48,260 bases of DNA from positions 1-48,260 of the forward strand of contig CALXOF010000016.1 in NCBI GenBank assembly GCA_944389945.1, written 5' to 3'. This DNA comes from an uncultured Kiritimatiellota bacterium (GTDB taxonomy: Bacteria > Verrucomicrobiota > Kiritimatiellia > RFP12 > DVOR01). Made by a program: the position numbers and the translations under genes. Below, piece after piece: positions 23,328 to 31,708 of this stretch (the first letter of the stretch is position 1; each line of letters starts with the position of its first letter). The notes beneath the pieces were generated by a model. It was not told the origin of the DNA. It saw only the letters and a list, made by a program, of their open reading frames with translations, and did no database searches.

Positions 23328-25322
23328 TTAGGCCAGATAATCATTGAGCAGGGTGGCGAGGTGCGCGGGGGTGAAGCCGAAGTGCTCGGCCAACTTACCC
23401 GCGGGGCCGGAGGCGCCCCAGCCGGTCATGCCCAGCACGCGGCCCTCGGCACCGATGTAGCGCTCCCAGCCGAAGGGGCTGGCGGCCTCGACCGCGACGC
23501 GCTTGGTCACCGCGGGCGGCAGGACTTCGTTGCGGTAGGCCTCGTCCTGTTGGGCGAAGAGGAACCAGCTGGGCATGGAGACCACGCGGAGGTTGCGCGC
23601 GTCGGCCTGGGCCGTCTCAAGGGCTAGCGCGACCTCGCTGCCAGAGGCGATGAGGATGGCGTCGGGAGCCTTGGCGGGGTCACGCTGCCAAAGCACATAG
23701 GCACCCTTGGCGAGGCCCTCGGCGGAGGTCAGGGTCGTGCGGTCGAGCACGGGGAGGTTCTGGCGCGAGAGCATCAGGCAGGTGGGGCCGTCCTTACGGT
23801 CCAGGGCCACCTTCCAGGCGACTGCCGTCTCGGTGGCGTCCGCCGGGCGCAGGTCGCAGACGTTGGGCATGGCGCGAAGCGCGGGGAGCTGCTCGATGGG
23901 CTCGTGCGTGGGGCCATCCTCACCGACGTGGAAGCTGTCGTGCGTCAGCACGTAGATGACGGGGGCGCCCATGAGCGCGGCCACGCGCAGGGTGGGGCGG
24001 GCGTAGTCGCAGAAGACGAAGAAGGTGGCGCCGTAGGGGCGCAGGCCGCCGTGGTTGGAGAGGCCATTGAGGATGCCGCCCATGCCCAGCTCGCGGATGC
24101 CGAAGTGGAGGTTGCGGCCATCGAAGGCGCCCTTCGCCACGTCGCCCAGACCGTTCAGGTAGGTCATGTTCGAGGGCGCCAGGTCGGCGGAGCCGCCGAT
24201 GAGCCACGGCATGACGGGGGCGATGGCGTTGAGGATCTTGCCGGAGGCCACGCGGGTGGAGACGGGCTTGTCGCCCCACGCGGGAATCAGGTCGCGGAAG
24301 TCCGGCGTCTCTTGCTTCTGGAAGGCATCCCACTGCGCCTGGAGCGCGGGATCGGCGGCGAAGATTTCCTTGGCCGCGCGGGCCCACTTGCGCTGGCGGC
24401 GGCGCATCTTGGCCGCGCGCTTGGCGAAGAGGTCGCGAACGGTCTCGGGCATCACGAAGGTCTGGTCGGGGTCGAAGCCAAGGGCCTGCTTGGCCAGACG
24501 CACCTCGTCCACACCCAGCGGGGCGCCGTGGCAGGAGGCGGAGCCGGACTTGTTGGGCGAGCCCTTGCCGATGACGGTGTTGCAGATGACGAGGGTGGGC
24601 TTCTCGGAGGGCTTTTCGGCCTTGCGCAGGGCCTTCTCGATGTCCTCGAAGTCGTGGCCGTCGCAGGAGAGGACGCGCCAGCCATAGCTCTCGAAGCGGC
24701 GCTTGGTGTCGTCGACCATCGCGATGTCGGTGGCGCCCTCAATGGTGATGCCGTTGGAATCGTAAAGGAGAATCAACTTGCCCAGACCCAGTGCGCCGGC
24801 CATCGAGCAGGCCTCGTGCGAGATGCCCTCTTCCAGGTCGCCGTCGCCGCAGGTGACCCACGTGCGGTGATCGACAAGCGTGCGGCCCTCGGTGTTGAAG
24901 CGCGCGGCGAGCATCCGCTCGGCCAGCGCCATGCCCACGCCCGCGGCGATGCCCTGCCCCAAGGGGCCGGTGGTCGTCTCCACGCCGGGCGTCATGCCGC
25001 GCTCGGGGTGGCCGGGCGTCCGCGCGCCCAACTGGCGGAACTGCTTGAGGTCGTCCAGGGAAAGGTCGAAGCCGGCCAGGTGGAGCGTCGCGTAGAGCAG
25101 GCTGGAGGCGTGCCCGCCGGAGAGGACGAAGCGGTCGCGGTCAGCCCAATCCGGTTCCGAGCCGCAGACGTTCAGGTGGTTCAGCCACAACACGGCCATC
25201 ACATCGGCCAAGCCCATCGCCACGCCGGGGTGGCCGGAATTCGCCGTCTGCACCTCGTCCATGGCCAGGCAACGCAGGGTGTTCGCCGCCAACTGCAATT
25301 CTTTCGTGTCCATCTTACTCAT
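23328..25322 (-). CDS. tkt: Transketolase
   Basis: Thiamine-diphosphate enzyme transferring two-carbon ketol units in the non-oxidative pentose phosphate pathway. At 664 residues it is full length, with an N-terminal TPP domain (ANSGHPGVAMGLADV, then GDGDLEEGISHEA about 155-167), a middle pyrimidine-binding domain (LNGLGDVAKGAFDGRNLHFGIRELGMG, with the catalytic Glu) and a C-terminal regulatory domain. The start at 25322 matches the family N-terminus; a second ATG three codons later is possible. A candidate -10 lies near 25354-25359. Confidence 0.96.
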   Translation of the reverse strand: MSKMDTKELQLAANTLRCLAMDEVQTANSGHPGVAMGLADVMAVLWLNHLNVCGSEPDWADRDRFVLSGGHASSLLYATLHLAGFDLSLDDLKQFRQLGARTPGHPERGMTPGVETTTGPLGQGIAAGVGMALAERMLAARFNTEGRTLVDHRTWVTCGDGDLEEGISHEACSMAGALGLGKLILLYDSNGITIEGATDIAMVDDTKRRFESYGWRVLSCDGHDFEDIEKALRKAEKPSEKPTLVICNTVIGKGSPNKSGSASCHGAPLGVDEVRLAKQALGFDPDQTFVMPETVRDLFAKRAAKMRRRQRKWARAAKEIFAADPALQAQWDAFQKQETPDFRDLIPAWGDKPVSTRVASGKILNAIAPVMPWLIGGSADLAPSNMTYLNGLGDVAKGAFDGRNLHFGIRELGMGGILNGLSNHGGLRPYGATFFVFCDYARPTLRVAALMGAPVIYVLTHDSFHVGEDGPTHEPIEQLPALRAMPNVCDLRPADATETAVAWKVALDRKDGPTCLMLSRQNLPVLDRTTLTSAEGLAKGAYVLWQRDPAKAPDAILIASGSEVALALETAQADARNLRVVSMPSWFLFAQQDEAYRNEVLPPAVTKRVAVEAASPFGWERYIGAEGRVLGMTGWGASGPAGKLAEHFGFTPAHLATLLNDYLA

Positions 25323-25428
25323 CGCACGCTCACCTTATGGGTCTATAAACGAAGCGCGTACGATACCAAATCTGCGCCCAAACCGCAAACCGAAGCCCCT
25401 GGCCCGCAGCGTTTTCCACGGAGTTTCC

Positions 25429-25560
25429 CACGAAGATACGAAGGAACGCAGGGGCGTTCTGTGGCCGTGGAGGTTTGCGGCTCTGCCGCTGCACGCTCCG
25501 TTCTCTGTAGCCGTGGAAAGTTTGGCGCTTCGCGCCTGCACGCTCCGTTCCTCGGGGTGG
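25429..25560. repeat. Dispersed repeat with two 46-47-bp tandem hairpin units
   Basis: The left part (TTTCCCACGAAGATACGAAGG and on) resembles the left side of the elements at 39621 and 43728. It is followed by two diverged tandem units at 25461-25506 and 25507-25553, both ending CTGCACGCTCCGTTC. Each contains a 5-bp hairpin at the same place with different sequence but intact pairing: GCGGC-TCT-GCCGC in the first, GGCGC-TTC-GCGCC in the second. Non-coding, between the divergent tkt and gspF. Confidence 0.6.
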
Positions 25561-25584
25561 CGCACGCCGTCCCTCAAAAAAGGC

Positions 25585-25613
25585 TTGCAGAATGGGGCCG
25601 GGCTTTGTATCAT
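25585..25613 (+). promoter_or_regulatory. Promoter of the gspF-pilin operon
   Basis: TTGCAG (25585-25590), a 17-base spacer and TATCAT (25608-25613), giving a leader of about 50 bases before the gspF ATG at 25670, which follows a GAGGACGGAAC ribosome site. Confidence 0.6.
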
Positions 25614-25669
25614 AAATGACAGTAACGTTGGAATGGGCATGTGCCCTTTGGTTAAACGAGGACGGAACG

Positions 25670-26965
25670 ATGGCGAAGTTCAGATTCAAGGCGGTCGATT
25701 CGCAGGGCAACGAGGTGTCCAGCACGGTCGAGGCGGATTCCCAGCAGGCGGCAATCGCGAAAATCCGCGCGATGAAGCTGACGCCTAAGGCCATTGGTCA
25801 GGTGCGCGAGGATGCGGCCGCGGCTCCCGCACCGGCTGCCGCCGACAAGCCGAAGAAGAAAAAAGGCGCGCTGGACATCAATATCAAGATGCCGCGAATC
25901 TTCAAGCCGCGCGTGAAGCAGAAAGACCTGATGGTCTTCACGCGCCAGTTGGCGACGCTGGTGGATGCCGGCCTGCCCCTCCTGCGCGGTTTGCGCGTGC
26001 TCCACCGTCAGTGCCAGAACGAGACGCTGAAAGAAGCCATCGGCGGCATGATCGACACGGTTGAGACCGGTAACACCTTCTCCGAATCTTTGGCGAACTA
26101 TCCCAAAATCTTCAACCACCTCTATGTGAACATGGTGCGCGCAGGTGAGGCCGGCGGCGTGCTGGAGACGGTGTTGAACCGTCTGGCGGAGTTCATGGAG
26201 AAGGGCGAGAAGATCAAGAACAAGGTCAAGGGCGCGATGACCTATCCCATCGTGGTCTTGGTGGCCGCCATCGGCATCGTAATCTTCTTGATGCTCGCGG
26301 TCATCCCGAAGTTCCAGCAAATCTTCGATGACCTGTTGGGCGGCGAGGGCATGCCGGCGCTGACCGCCGCCGTAATCGCCTTCTCCGAGTGGGTGCAGGT
26401 CTATTGGCTCTTCCTCTTCGCGGCTATCGCGGCCGTGATTGTGGGCGTGAAAGTCGCGGTGAAGACGCCCTTGGGCTCGCGGTTACGCGACCGCTTCATG
26501 CTCCGCGCGCCCGGCATTGGTCAGCTGAACCAGAAGACCATCGTGGCGCGTCTGACGCGTACGCTGGGCACGCTTCTCAGCTCCGGCGTGCCGGTCCTTC
26601 AGGCCTTGGCCATCGTCAAGGAAACCACCGGCAACAGCCTCTTCACCCAGGCGCTCCAGTCCGTGCACGACAGCGTGAAGGAAGGTGAAGGCATGACCGC
26701 ACCTATGGGTGCCAGCGGCGAATTCCCGCCCATGGTCGTCTCCATGGTGGAGGTGGGTGAGGAGACTGGCGCCCTGCCGGAGATGCTCATCCGTGTGGCC
26801 AACACCTATGACGACGAGGTGGACAACGCCGTGGCGGCGATGACCTCGGTCATTGAGCCGATTATGATTATCTTCCTGGCCGTGGTCGTCGGCGGTATCG
26901 TCGTGGCCATGTTCATGCCGCTCATCTCCATCATCGGCACTATCGGCGGCGGCGCCGGCGCGTAA
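25670..26965 (+). CDS. Type II secretion / type IV pilus inner-membrane platform protein (GspF/PilC family)
   Basis: Inner-membrane scaffold that couples the assembly ATPase to growth of a pseudopilus or pilus. The 431-residue protein has a short N-terminal domain (FRFKAVDSQGNEVSSTVEAD), an Ala/Pro/Lys linker (about 45-70) and two T2SSF repeats, each with a DAGLPLLRGL- or SSGVPVLQAL-type motif followed by hydrophobic segments (about 200-220, 245-270 and 390-415). It heads the operon of pilin-like genes with 10 bases to the next. No GspE-type ATPase or secretin is present in the window, so its motor must be encoded elsewhere. Confidence 0.93.
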   Translation: MAKFRFKAVDSQGNEVSSTVEADSQQAAIAKIRAMKLTPKAIGQVREDAAAAPAPAAADKPKKKKGALDINIKMPRIFKPRVKQKDLMVFTRQLATLVDAGLPLLRGLRVLHRQCQNETLKEAIGGMIDTVETGNTFSESLANYPKIFNHLYVNMVRAGEAGGVLETVLNRLAEFMEKGEKIKNKVKGAMTYPIVVLVAAIGIVIFLMLAVIPKFQQIFDDLLGGEGMPALTAAVIAFSEWVQVYWLFLFAAIAAVIVGVKVAVKTPLGSRLRDRFMLRAPGIGQLNQKTIVARLTRTLGTLLSSGVPVLQALAIVKETTGNSLFTQALQSVHDSVKEGEGMTAPMGASGEFPPMVVSMVEVGEETGALPEMLIRVANTYDDEVDNAVAAMTSVIEPIMIIFLAVVVGGIVVAMFMPLISIIGTIGGGAGA

Positions 26966-26975
26966 GGAGGTCCTT

Positions 26976-27734
26976 ATGGCACGCAACAGCGACAGCAAGC
27001 GCGCAGGCTTCACGCTCATCGAAATCTTGGCCGTGGTGGTCATCATGGCCCTCCTTGCCGGCGGCGTCTTCATGCTGATGGGCGTCGGCGACACCAGGTC
27101 TAAGATTGCCGAGACGAATGCCCAAATCCAGGCACTCTCTTCCCTCCTCGAAGAGTACAAGAACGAGTACGGCGACTATCCTACCGTCACTAACGCGGAC
27201 AACAATGGGTATGCCTCGCTGAACTTCAACTTCAAGGTGGAAGACGGCGACTCCTGCAAGGAGTGCGGCAACACGCCCGGTGAGGACGGTGTCGCTTTTG
27301 GCTTGGTGGCCAAGTTCCTCCCCGTGGCTACGACCATCTACCAGAAGTGCGCCGACACCAACATGGAGAGTCACTACGAGCAGTGCTATCGCAACCCTTC
27401 CGGCCAAGGCTCCGATGCTTGGGAACGTGAACTCGGTGCGCAGGGCGCGGATTGGCAGGATGTCATGGCCCGTGAGGCCGGTGATAGTAGCCTGGATCAA
27501 CTCAACCGCAAGTGGCGGCGCCTGGAACAGGATGGCATCGTCTTTGCGGGAGTCTCCCAGTGCACTTATTGCCGCACCCAGAACTATTCCGCCGGTGCGA
27601 AGAACGATGCGTGGGGCCGCGGTCTGAAGTACAACACTGCGACCCATGCCATTGTGTCGGCTGGCCCGGATGGTCAGTTCGGTACGGACGACGACATCTC
27701 CGGTGCTGGCACTGGCACCGAAGACGAGGACTAA
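26976..27734 (+). CDS. GspG-like major pseudopilin with CxxC motifs
   Basis: A 252-residue prepilin-like protein. The class III signal RAGFTLIEILAVVVIMALLAGG would be cut after Gly11 by prepilin peptidase, leaving Phe+1 and Glu+5. The C-terminal DAWGRGLKYNTATHAIVSAGPDGQFGTDDDI matches the calcium-loop ending of GspG. Unusual for a pseudopilin, the globular part has CKEC and CTYC plus two more Cys, which could form disulfides or bind a metal. It is about 100 residues longer than typical GspG, by an insertion in the middle. Confidence 0.85.
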   Translation: MARNSDSKRAGFTLIEILAVVVIMALLAGGVFMLMGVGDTRSKIAETNAQIQALSSLLEEYKNEYGDYPTVTNADNNGYASLNFNFKVEDGDSCKECGNTPGEDGVAFGLVAKFLPVATTIYQKCADTNMESHYEQCYRNPSGQGSDAWERELGAQGADWQDVMAREAGDSSLDQLNRKWRRLEQDGIVFAGVSQCTYCRTQNYSAGAKNDAWGRGLKYNTATHAIVSAGPDGQFGTDDDISGAGTGTEDED

Positions 27735-27735
27735 G

Positions 27736-28239
27736 ATGATGGAAATGCCGGAGCAGCCCGTCACCTCCACCAACCGTCCGCCCCTGTGGCTGATGGGGGT
27801 GGTCATTGTCGCGGCGGTGGTCTCGCTCTTTGCCGCCTGCGCCGCGGCGTGGCTTTACTTCACCACGGAGGTCCCGGAATCCGAGCCGCCTCAGGTCAAT
27901 GTGCCCCAAGGTGAGCCCGCCGAGGCACCTGAACCGATTCGAGTCGCCCCTACGCAGGCACAAGTGGCCAAGACCGTGGGTCTTGTCCAAGCCGTTTTGG
28001 CGCGCGTGGAGGCCTATCGTGCCGAGCATGGGGCCTATCCGGACCTTCCGTCCGATGCGGCGGGTTATGCGGCGTTGGATGTTTTCCTGGGCGACAATGC
28101 GGCGTTGGCAGTGGATGCCTGGGGCAATGCTCTGCGCTTTGCCGTTGCGGACAAGGCCGTGGTCTCGGCCGGTGCGGACGGACGTTTTGGAACAAAAGAT
28201 GATATCTTGGCCTCCCGTACGGGTGTCGCCAATAAGTGA
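27736..28239 (+). CDS. Membrane-anchored GspG-like protein lacking a prepilin signal
   Basis: A 167-residue protein starting at the first of two ATGs right after the previous stop. A cytoplasmic stretch of about 14 residues is followed by one membrane segment (LWLMGVVIVAAVVSLFAACAAAWLYF), a Pro/Glu-rich linker and a GspG-like C-terminal domain (VEAYRAEHGAYPDLPSDAAGY, then DAWGNALRF and VSAGADGRFGTKDDI). There is no GFTLIE-type cleavage site, so it should remain membrane-anchored. It looks like a pseudopilin whose signal was replaced by a permanent anchor and may cap or start the filament; this is inferred. Confidence 0.75.
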   Translation: MMEMPEQPVTSTNRPPLWLMGVVIVAAVVSLFAACAAAWLYFTTEVPESEPPQVNVPQGEPAEAPEPIRVAPTQAQVAKTVGLVQAVLARVEAYRAEHGAYPDLPSDAAGYAALDVFLGDNAALAVDAWGNALRFAVADKAVVSAGADGRFGTKDDILASRTGVANK

Positions 28240-28252
28240 GAAAGGGTGGACG

Positions 28253-28852
28253 ATGAAACTGTGGTCGAAAACGAAACGCGGCTTCACGCTGATTGAGCTC
28301 TTGGTGGTGATTGTCATCGTTGGCATCTTGGCCTCCACCGGCTTGGTGGCTTACACGGGCTTCATCGAGCGTGCGAAACAGAAGAATGCCTCCGAGATGT
28401 GTGCGCAGATTGCCACAGCATGGACAAATTATTATTATGATACGATGAAGGGCCACTGGCCTTCGAAGTTGGATAGCGCCTCCACCCAAGAGATGGACAC
28501 GGAGATGTGCGAAATCTTGGGCGAGGCCAAGCTCTTGGACGTGAATTACATTGACTCCAACAATAGCGGCGATTCGGCCAGCGGCCTGCGCCGTAATAGG
28601 GAGGACGACCCGCAACTCAAGTTCGGTCTGCTGGATCCCTTCGGCTTGGAGATGTTCGAGTCTGGTGACAGAAGCGCACAGGTGAAAGAACACCTCTATC
28701 AGTTCATCGTGGATACGGACGGTGATGGCAGAATCACGTTGCCCAACGAGGTCGGTGGCGGGGAAATCAACGCCACGGTCGCAGTCTGGTGCTGGCCGGA
28801 AGACATCGAAGAGGGGAAGCGGGACGGCGAGCCGTTCGCGAAAAGTTGGTAA
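28253..28852 (+). CDS. Pseudopilin, type II secretion-like
   Basis: A 199-residue protein with a short basic leader, then KRGFTLIELLVVIVIVGILASTGLVAY, a canonical prepilin peptidase site and hydrophobic stalk helix. The globular part (ASEMCAQIATAWTNYYYDTMKGHWP and a C-terminal DTDGDGRITLPNE) has no close family that I recognise, though DTDGDGRI resembles a calcium-binding loop. AGGGTGG gives a good ribosome site before the ATG at 28253. Long upstream extension of the frame is out-of-frame reading of the previous gene. Confidence 0.85.
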   Translation: MKLWSKTKRGFTLIELLVVIVIVGILASTGLVAYTGFIERAKQKNASEMCAQIATAWTNYYYDTMKGHWPSKLDSASTQEMDTEMCEILGEAKLLDVNYIDSNNSGDSASGLRRNREDDPQLKFGLLDPFGLEMFESGDRSAQVKEHLYQFIVDTDGDGRITLPNEVGGGEINATVAVWCWPEDIEEGKRDGEPFAKSW

Positions 28853-28866
28853 GAAAGGGACGAGCG

Positions 28867-29520
28867 ATGCGTGAACAATTGAGCAAGTGGTTCGGGTTGG
28901 GCGGCGCCAAGCGGCGTTCCGGCTTCACGCTGGTGGAGCTCTTGGTGGTGATTGCCATCCTCGGCGTGCTGGTCGGCCTGGTGGCTATGACCGCCACGCG
29001 GATGTTGCGTGGCTCGGACAGCGCGGAGCGCAATGCGGCCGCCGACATCGTCAAGTCCGCCATCGCGGCCTACCAGAACGAGAACAACGGCGAATGGCCG
29101 ATTGACCTCTCCGGTCTTGGTAGCAACACCACGCAGATCACCTACGGCACGGTGAACAACAGCAATCGGGTGGGGCAGAGCAACGCAGAGTTTCTCATGC
29201 CGCTCTTCGGGTGCAACGCGAATGGAAAGCGCGACACGTCCATGCGCGCCTATATCGAAGATCCCTCCATGTTCTACGTTTGTGACGGTAACTCCGCTCC
29301 ACGCAAGTTGGAGGAGGTGCTTGATGGGGGGAGCATCAGTGCCAACGATATGATTGGTTTCCCCATCGACATGCGCGAGACGCGAGAGTCGAAGTATGAT
29401 GCATTGAGCGGATCTCAGGCTTTCGCCCCCATCCGCATCACGATTGACTTTGATACGAATAACGTCATGGTCACCGTACCTTCGGACGGAGACTTCAGGA
29501 ACGTCCTCCGCATCAACTAA
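28867..29520 (+). CDS. Pseudopilin, type II secretion-like
   Basis: A 217-residue protein with a 19-residue basic leader ending RRSGFTLVELLVVIAILGVLVGLVAM, giving a prepilin cleavage site with Glu+5. The next segment (SAERNAAADIVKSAIAAYQNENNGEWPIDL) is the amphipathic continuation of the stalk helix, as in GspG. The C-terminal half does not match a family that I can name; it contains DPSMFYVCDGNSAP. The ATG at 28867 is 14 bases after the previous stop, with GGGACGAG upstream. Confidence 0.85.
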   Translation: MREQLSKWFGLGGAKRRSGFTLVELLVVIAILGVLVGLVAMTATRMLRGSDSAERNAAADIVKSAIAAYQNENNGEWPIDLSGLGSNTTQITYGTVNNSNRVGQSNAEFLMPLFGCNANGKRDTSMRAYIEDPSMFYVCDGNSAPRKLEEVLDGGSISANDMIGFPIDMRETRESKYDALSGSQAFAPIRITIDFDTNNVMVTVPSDGDFRNVLRIN

Positions 29521-29543
29521 TCGGCGCCAGAAAGGAGCACCGG

Positions 29544-30428
29544 ATGAAACACATTTCCAGATTCACCTCCACCGTCGGTCAGGCGGCGCGCGCGGGCTTC
29601 ACGTTGATGGAGCTCATGGTGGTGATTGGCATTGCGGCGCTCCTGCTTACCATTTCCGCCACGGCCTTCTTTGGAGCATCGCGGGAAGAAAATCTCACGC
29701 GTAGCCGCGACCAGTTGCGCGACATCCTGCTTTCGGCCAGACAGCGAGCCTGTATCGAGGGTGTCCCCTATGTCGTCATCTGCTATAACACCACCAGTGA
29801 GATTGAAGTCGGCAGCTCGACGGAAAAGATTGACCAAGGCCGTTTCGCAATGTTCCGCTCCGTCGGTCGCGTCTGGCCAATCGGTGACAAGCTCGCCGCA
29901 CCCTTTGGTTTTCAACGCGACCAGCTAGGGACCTTGGCCAAGAAGGAACGTCTCATCAATCTGGACGACCCGGAGAAGAAGGCCACTGGCGGAAGTAGCC
30001 AGTTTATGCGCGTCAAGAACATTGCCAAGGACCCGAATCGCCTTTCGAACGATTCGGATTCTGACAACAGCGGTAACGCGATATCCACGCTTGACTATGA
30101 ATTTAAGCCCATGGGTAACAGTGGGTCGACCGAAACACTTCAGTTGCGTGCCCCTGTCACGGCCACCAATTATGGTTTCTACGTGGCGGAGTTGGAGTCT
30201 AGCAGTGGCGAAAACGAGCCCTTCCCGCTCGGCGTTCGAGAGACGGAAACCTTCTCTTTGCCCTCTGGGTATAAGTTCAACAATGACCGTATTGCCATCG
30301 TTTTCCTGCCGGATGGCCGGGCGGAGAAGACTGTTACCGTCTCAGCCTCCACGTCTATGGGCGGCAACACTGAGACGCCGACGTTCTCCATCTCGGTCTC
30401 GACCGAGGGTGAGGTCGACATCAACTAA
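29544..30428 (+). CDS. Pseudopilin, GspH-like; candidate Verru_Chthon cassette protein D
   Basis: A 294-residue protein with RAGFTLMELMVVIGIAALLLTISATAFFG at residues 17-44 (cleavage after Gly18). The following LTRSRDQLRDILLSARQRACIEGVPYVVIC is the GspH/FimT pattern, in which a helix leads into the first beta strand. It begins the block of three pseudopilins followed by a GspG-like protein and the giant protein, an order recalling the Verru_Chthon D-B-C-A cassette of Verrucomicrobia; the assignment rests on N-terminal pattern and order only. Confidence 0.8.
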   Translation: MKHISRFTSTVGQAARAGFTLMELMVVIGIAALLLTISATAFFGASREENLTRSRDQLRDILLSARQRACIEGVPYVVICYNTTSEIEVGSSTEKIDQGRFAMFRSVGRVWPIGDKLAAPFGFQRDQLGTLAKKERLINLDDPEKKATGGSSQFMRVKNIAKDPNRLSNDSDSDNSGNAISTLDYEFKPMGNSGSTETLQLRAPVTATNYGFYVAELESSSGENEPFPLGVRETETFSLPSGYKFNNDRIAIVFLPDGRAEKTVTVSASTSMGGNTETPTFSISVSTEGEVDIN

Positions 30429-30439
30429 GGAGAGATGAC

Positions 30440-30967
30440 ATGGACAGACTTTCGCGATATCTCCGTGCCGGCTTCTCCTTGATTGAGGTGAACATGGCGA
30501 TCTTCGTCTTGGCAGGTGGGGCGTTGGCTCTGCTCGCGCTCTTCCCGCTCGGGTTGAATGAGAGTACCGAGGCCAACAGCGAGATGCGGGTGGCGGCCTT
30601 CGCTGACCGCTTCATCGGCGCCGCTAAAATCGCCGCCGAGCAGGCCGCGAACGAGGATGAATTTGAGGACCTCCTTGGAAAAGCGCTCGATATTTCTGAA
30701 GGGTCTTTCTCGTTGCGCGACGATAGCGACGAAGAGAACGACTCCAATGACTATGACGAAGACAAGTCTGGCGTCTTCTTCCGAGCCTGGAAGGTCAACA
30801 CCGGGTCGTCTGGCAGTTCGTCCGGCGGCAACACGCCAGACAGCTTGATTCGCATGGAGATTGGGTTGGTGGTGACCGCCGAGAACCCCAAGCAGAACCC
30901 GCGCGCCATGCGCTATGCCGATGGTTATGGCGTGAAGGTCGTCATCGACCCCCGTGGGAAGCAATAA
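30440..30967 (+). CDS. Minor pseudopilin, GspI-like; candidate Verru_Chthon cassette protein B
   Basis: A 175-residue protein with RAGFSLIEVNMAIFVLAGGALALLALFPLGLNES near the start. The stalk ends in FPLGL, a pattern I associate with Verru_Chthon B proteins rather than ordinary GspI. An acidic middle (DDSDEENDSNDYDED) and a Ser/Gly linker lead to a short C-terminal domain. Ribosome site AAGGAGAG lies just before the ATG. Confidence 0.8.
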   Translation: MDRLSRYLRAGFSLIEVNMAIFVLAGGALALLALFPLGLNESTEANSEMRVAAFADRFIGAAKIAAEQAANEDEFEDLLGKALDISEGSFSLRDDSDEENDSNDYDEDKSGVFFRAWKVNTGSSGSSSGGNTPDSLIRMEIGLVVTAENPKQNPRAMRYADGYGVKVVIDPRGKQ

Positions 30968-30982
30968 GAGGGAGGTGCCGAC

Positions 30983-31708
30983 ATGAAACAGTGCTGCGCA
31001 ACCTTGTCACGACGCGGTTTCTCGCTCATCGAAATCCTGGTGGCGATGGCCATTTTGGTGGTTATTGTCCTAATTGTGGGTGGCCTCTTCCAACAGACCA
31101 GTTTGGCATGGACCTTGGGCATGCAGCGGGCCACCGAGCAGTCCAATGTGCGTGCCGTTGCCGGTGCGCTTGGCCGTGACCTCGCCTCGATGGTTGACCC
31201 CGGCAATTTGGTTATTTATCCTTCCTCGAGCGGAGGCGATCAAGCCGGCGCATTGAGTGAGGGGCTTGGTGGGACGACCAAACAGCTCGTTTCTAGTAGT
31301 AGTCTGTCGTTCTGGGCGCTTCGTGCCCCGGATCTGTTCGATAAAGACTTGGACGCCTCGCGAGAGTTGGTCTTCATTGAGTATACCGCCTCCGGCAACA
31401 AGGTTACACGATCCGTCTCTGCCTATGACAGTTCTAGTACTTCGCTCTCCACAAGCGAGAATCAGGGAGGTAGCACCTCCGAATTTGACCTTGGAGACGG
31501 CAGTATCTCCTTCAAAACTGTCAAAGAAGAGATTGCGGACTTTGCGTCACCCTATGGGACAGACACTGCAGGTGTTCGTATCATGGTGACCCCGACGAAG
31601 CCGTCCACGATGATTGACTATGAAATCTACGTCGGGTCGTGTGGCCCGGATGGCATTAAGGGTAACGAGGACGATATCTATCCTTGGGGTGAAGGGGAGG
31701 CGGAATGA
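30983..31708 (+). CDS. Minor pseudopilin, GspJ-like; candidate Verru_Chthon cassette protein C
   Basis: A 241-residue protein. SRRGFSLIEILVAMAILVVIVLIVGGLFQQTSLAW supplies the prepilin site and stalk, followed by NVRAVAGALGRDLASM, where GspJ proteins have an RA/RDL-type segment at the start of the globular domain. The middle is Ser/Thr-rich. The last residues (GPDGIKGNEDDIYPWG) again resemble a GspG-type Asp-rich calcium loop. Overlaps the next gene as ATGA. Confidence 0.8.
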   Translation: MKQCCATLSRRGFSLIEILVAMAILVVIVLIVGGLFQQTSLAWTLGMQRATEQSNVRAVAGALGRDLASMVDPGNLVIYPSSSGGDQAGALSEGLGGTTKQLVSSSSLSFWALRAPDLFDKDLDASRELVFIEYTASGNKVTRSVSAYDSSSTSLSTSENQGGSTSEFDLGDGSISFKTVKEEIADFASPYGTDTAGVRIMVTPTKPSTMIDYEIYVGSCGPDGIKGNEDDIYPWGEGEAE

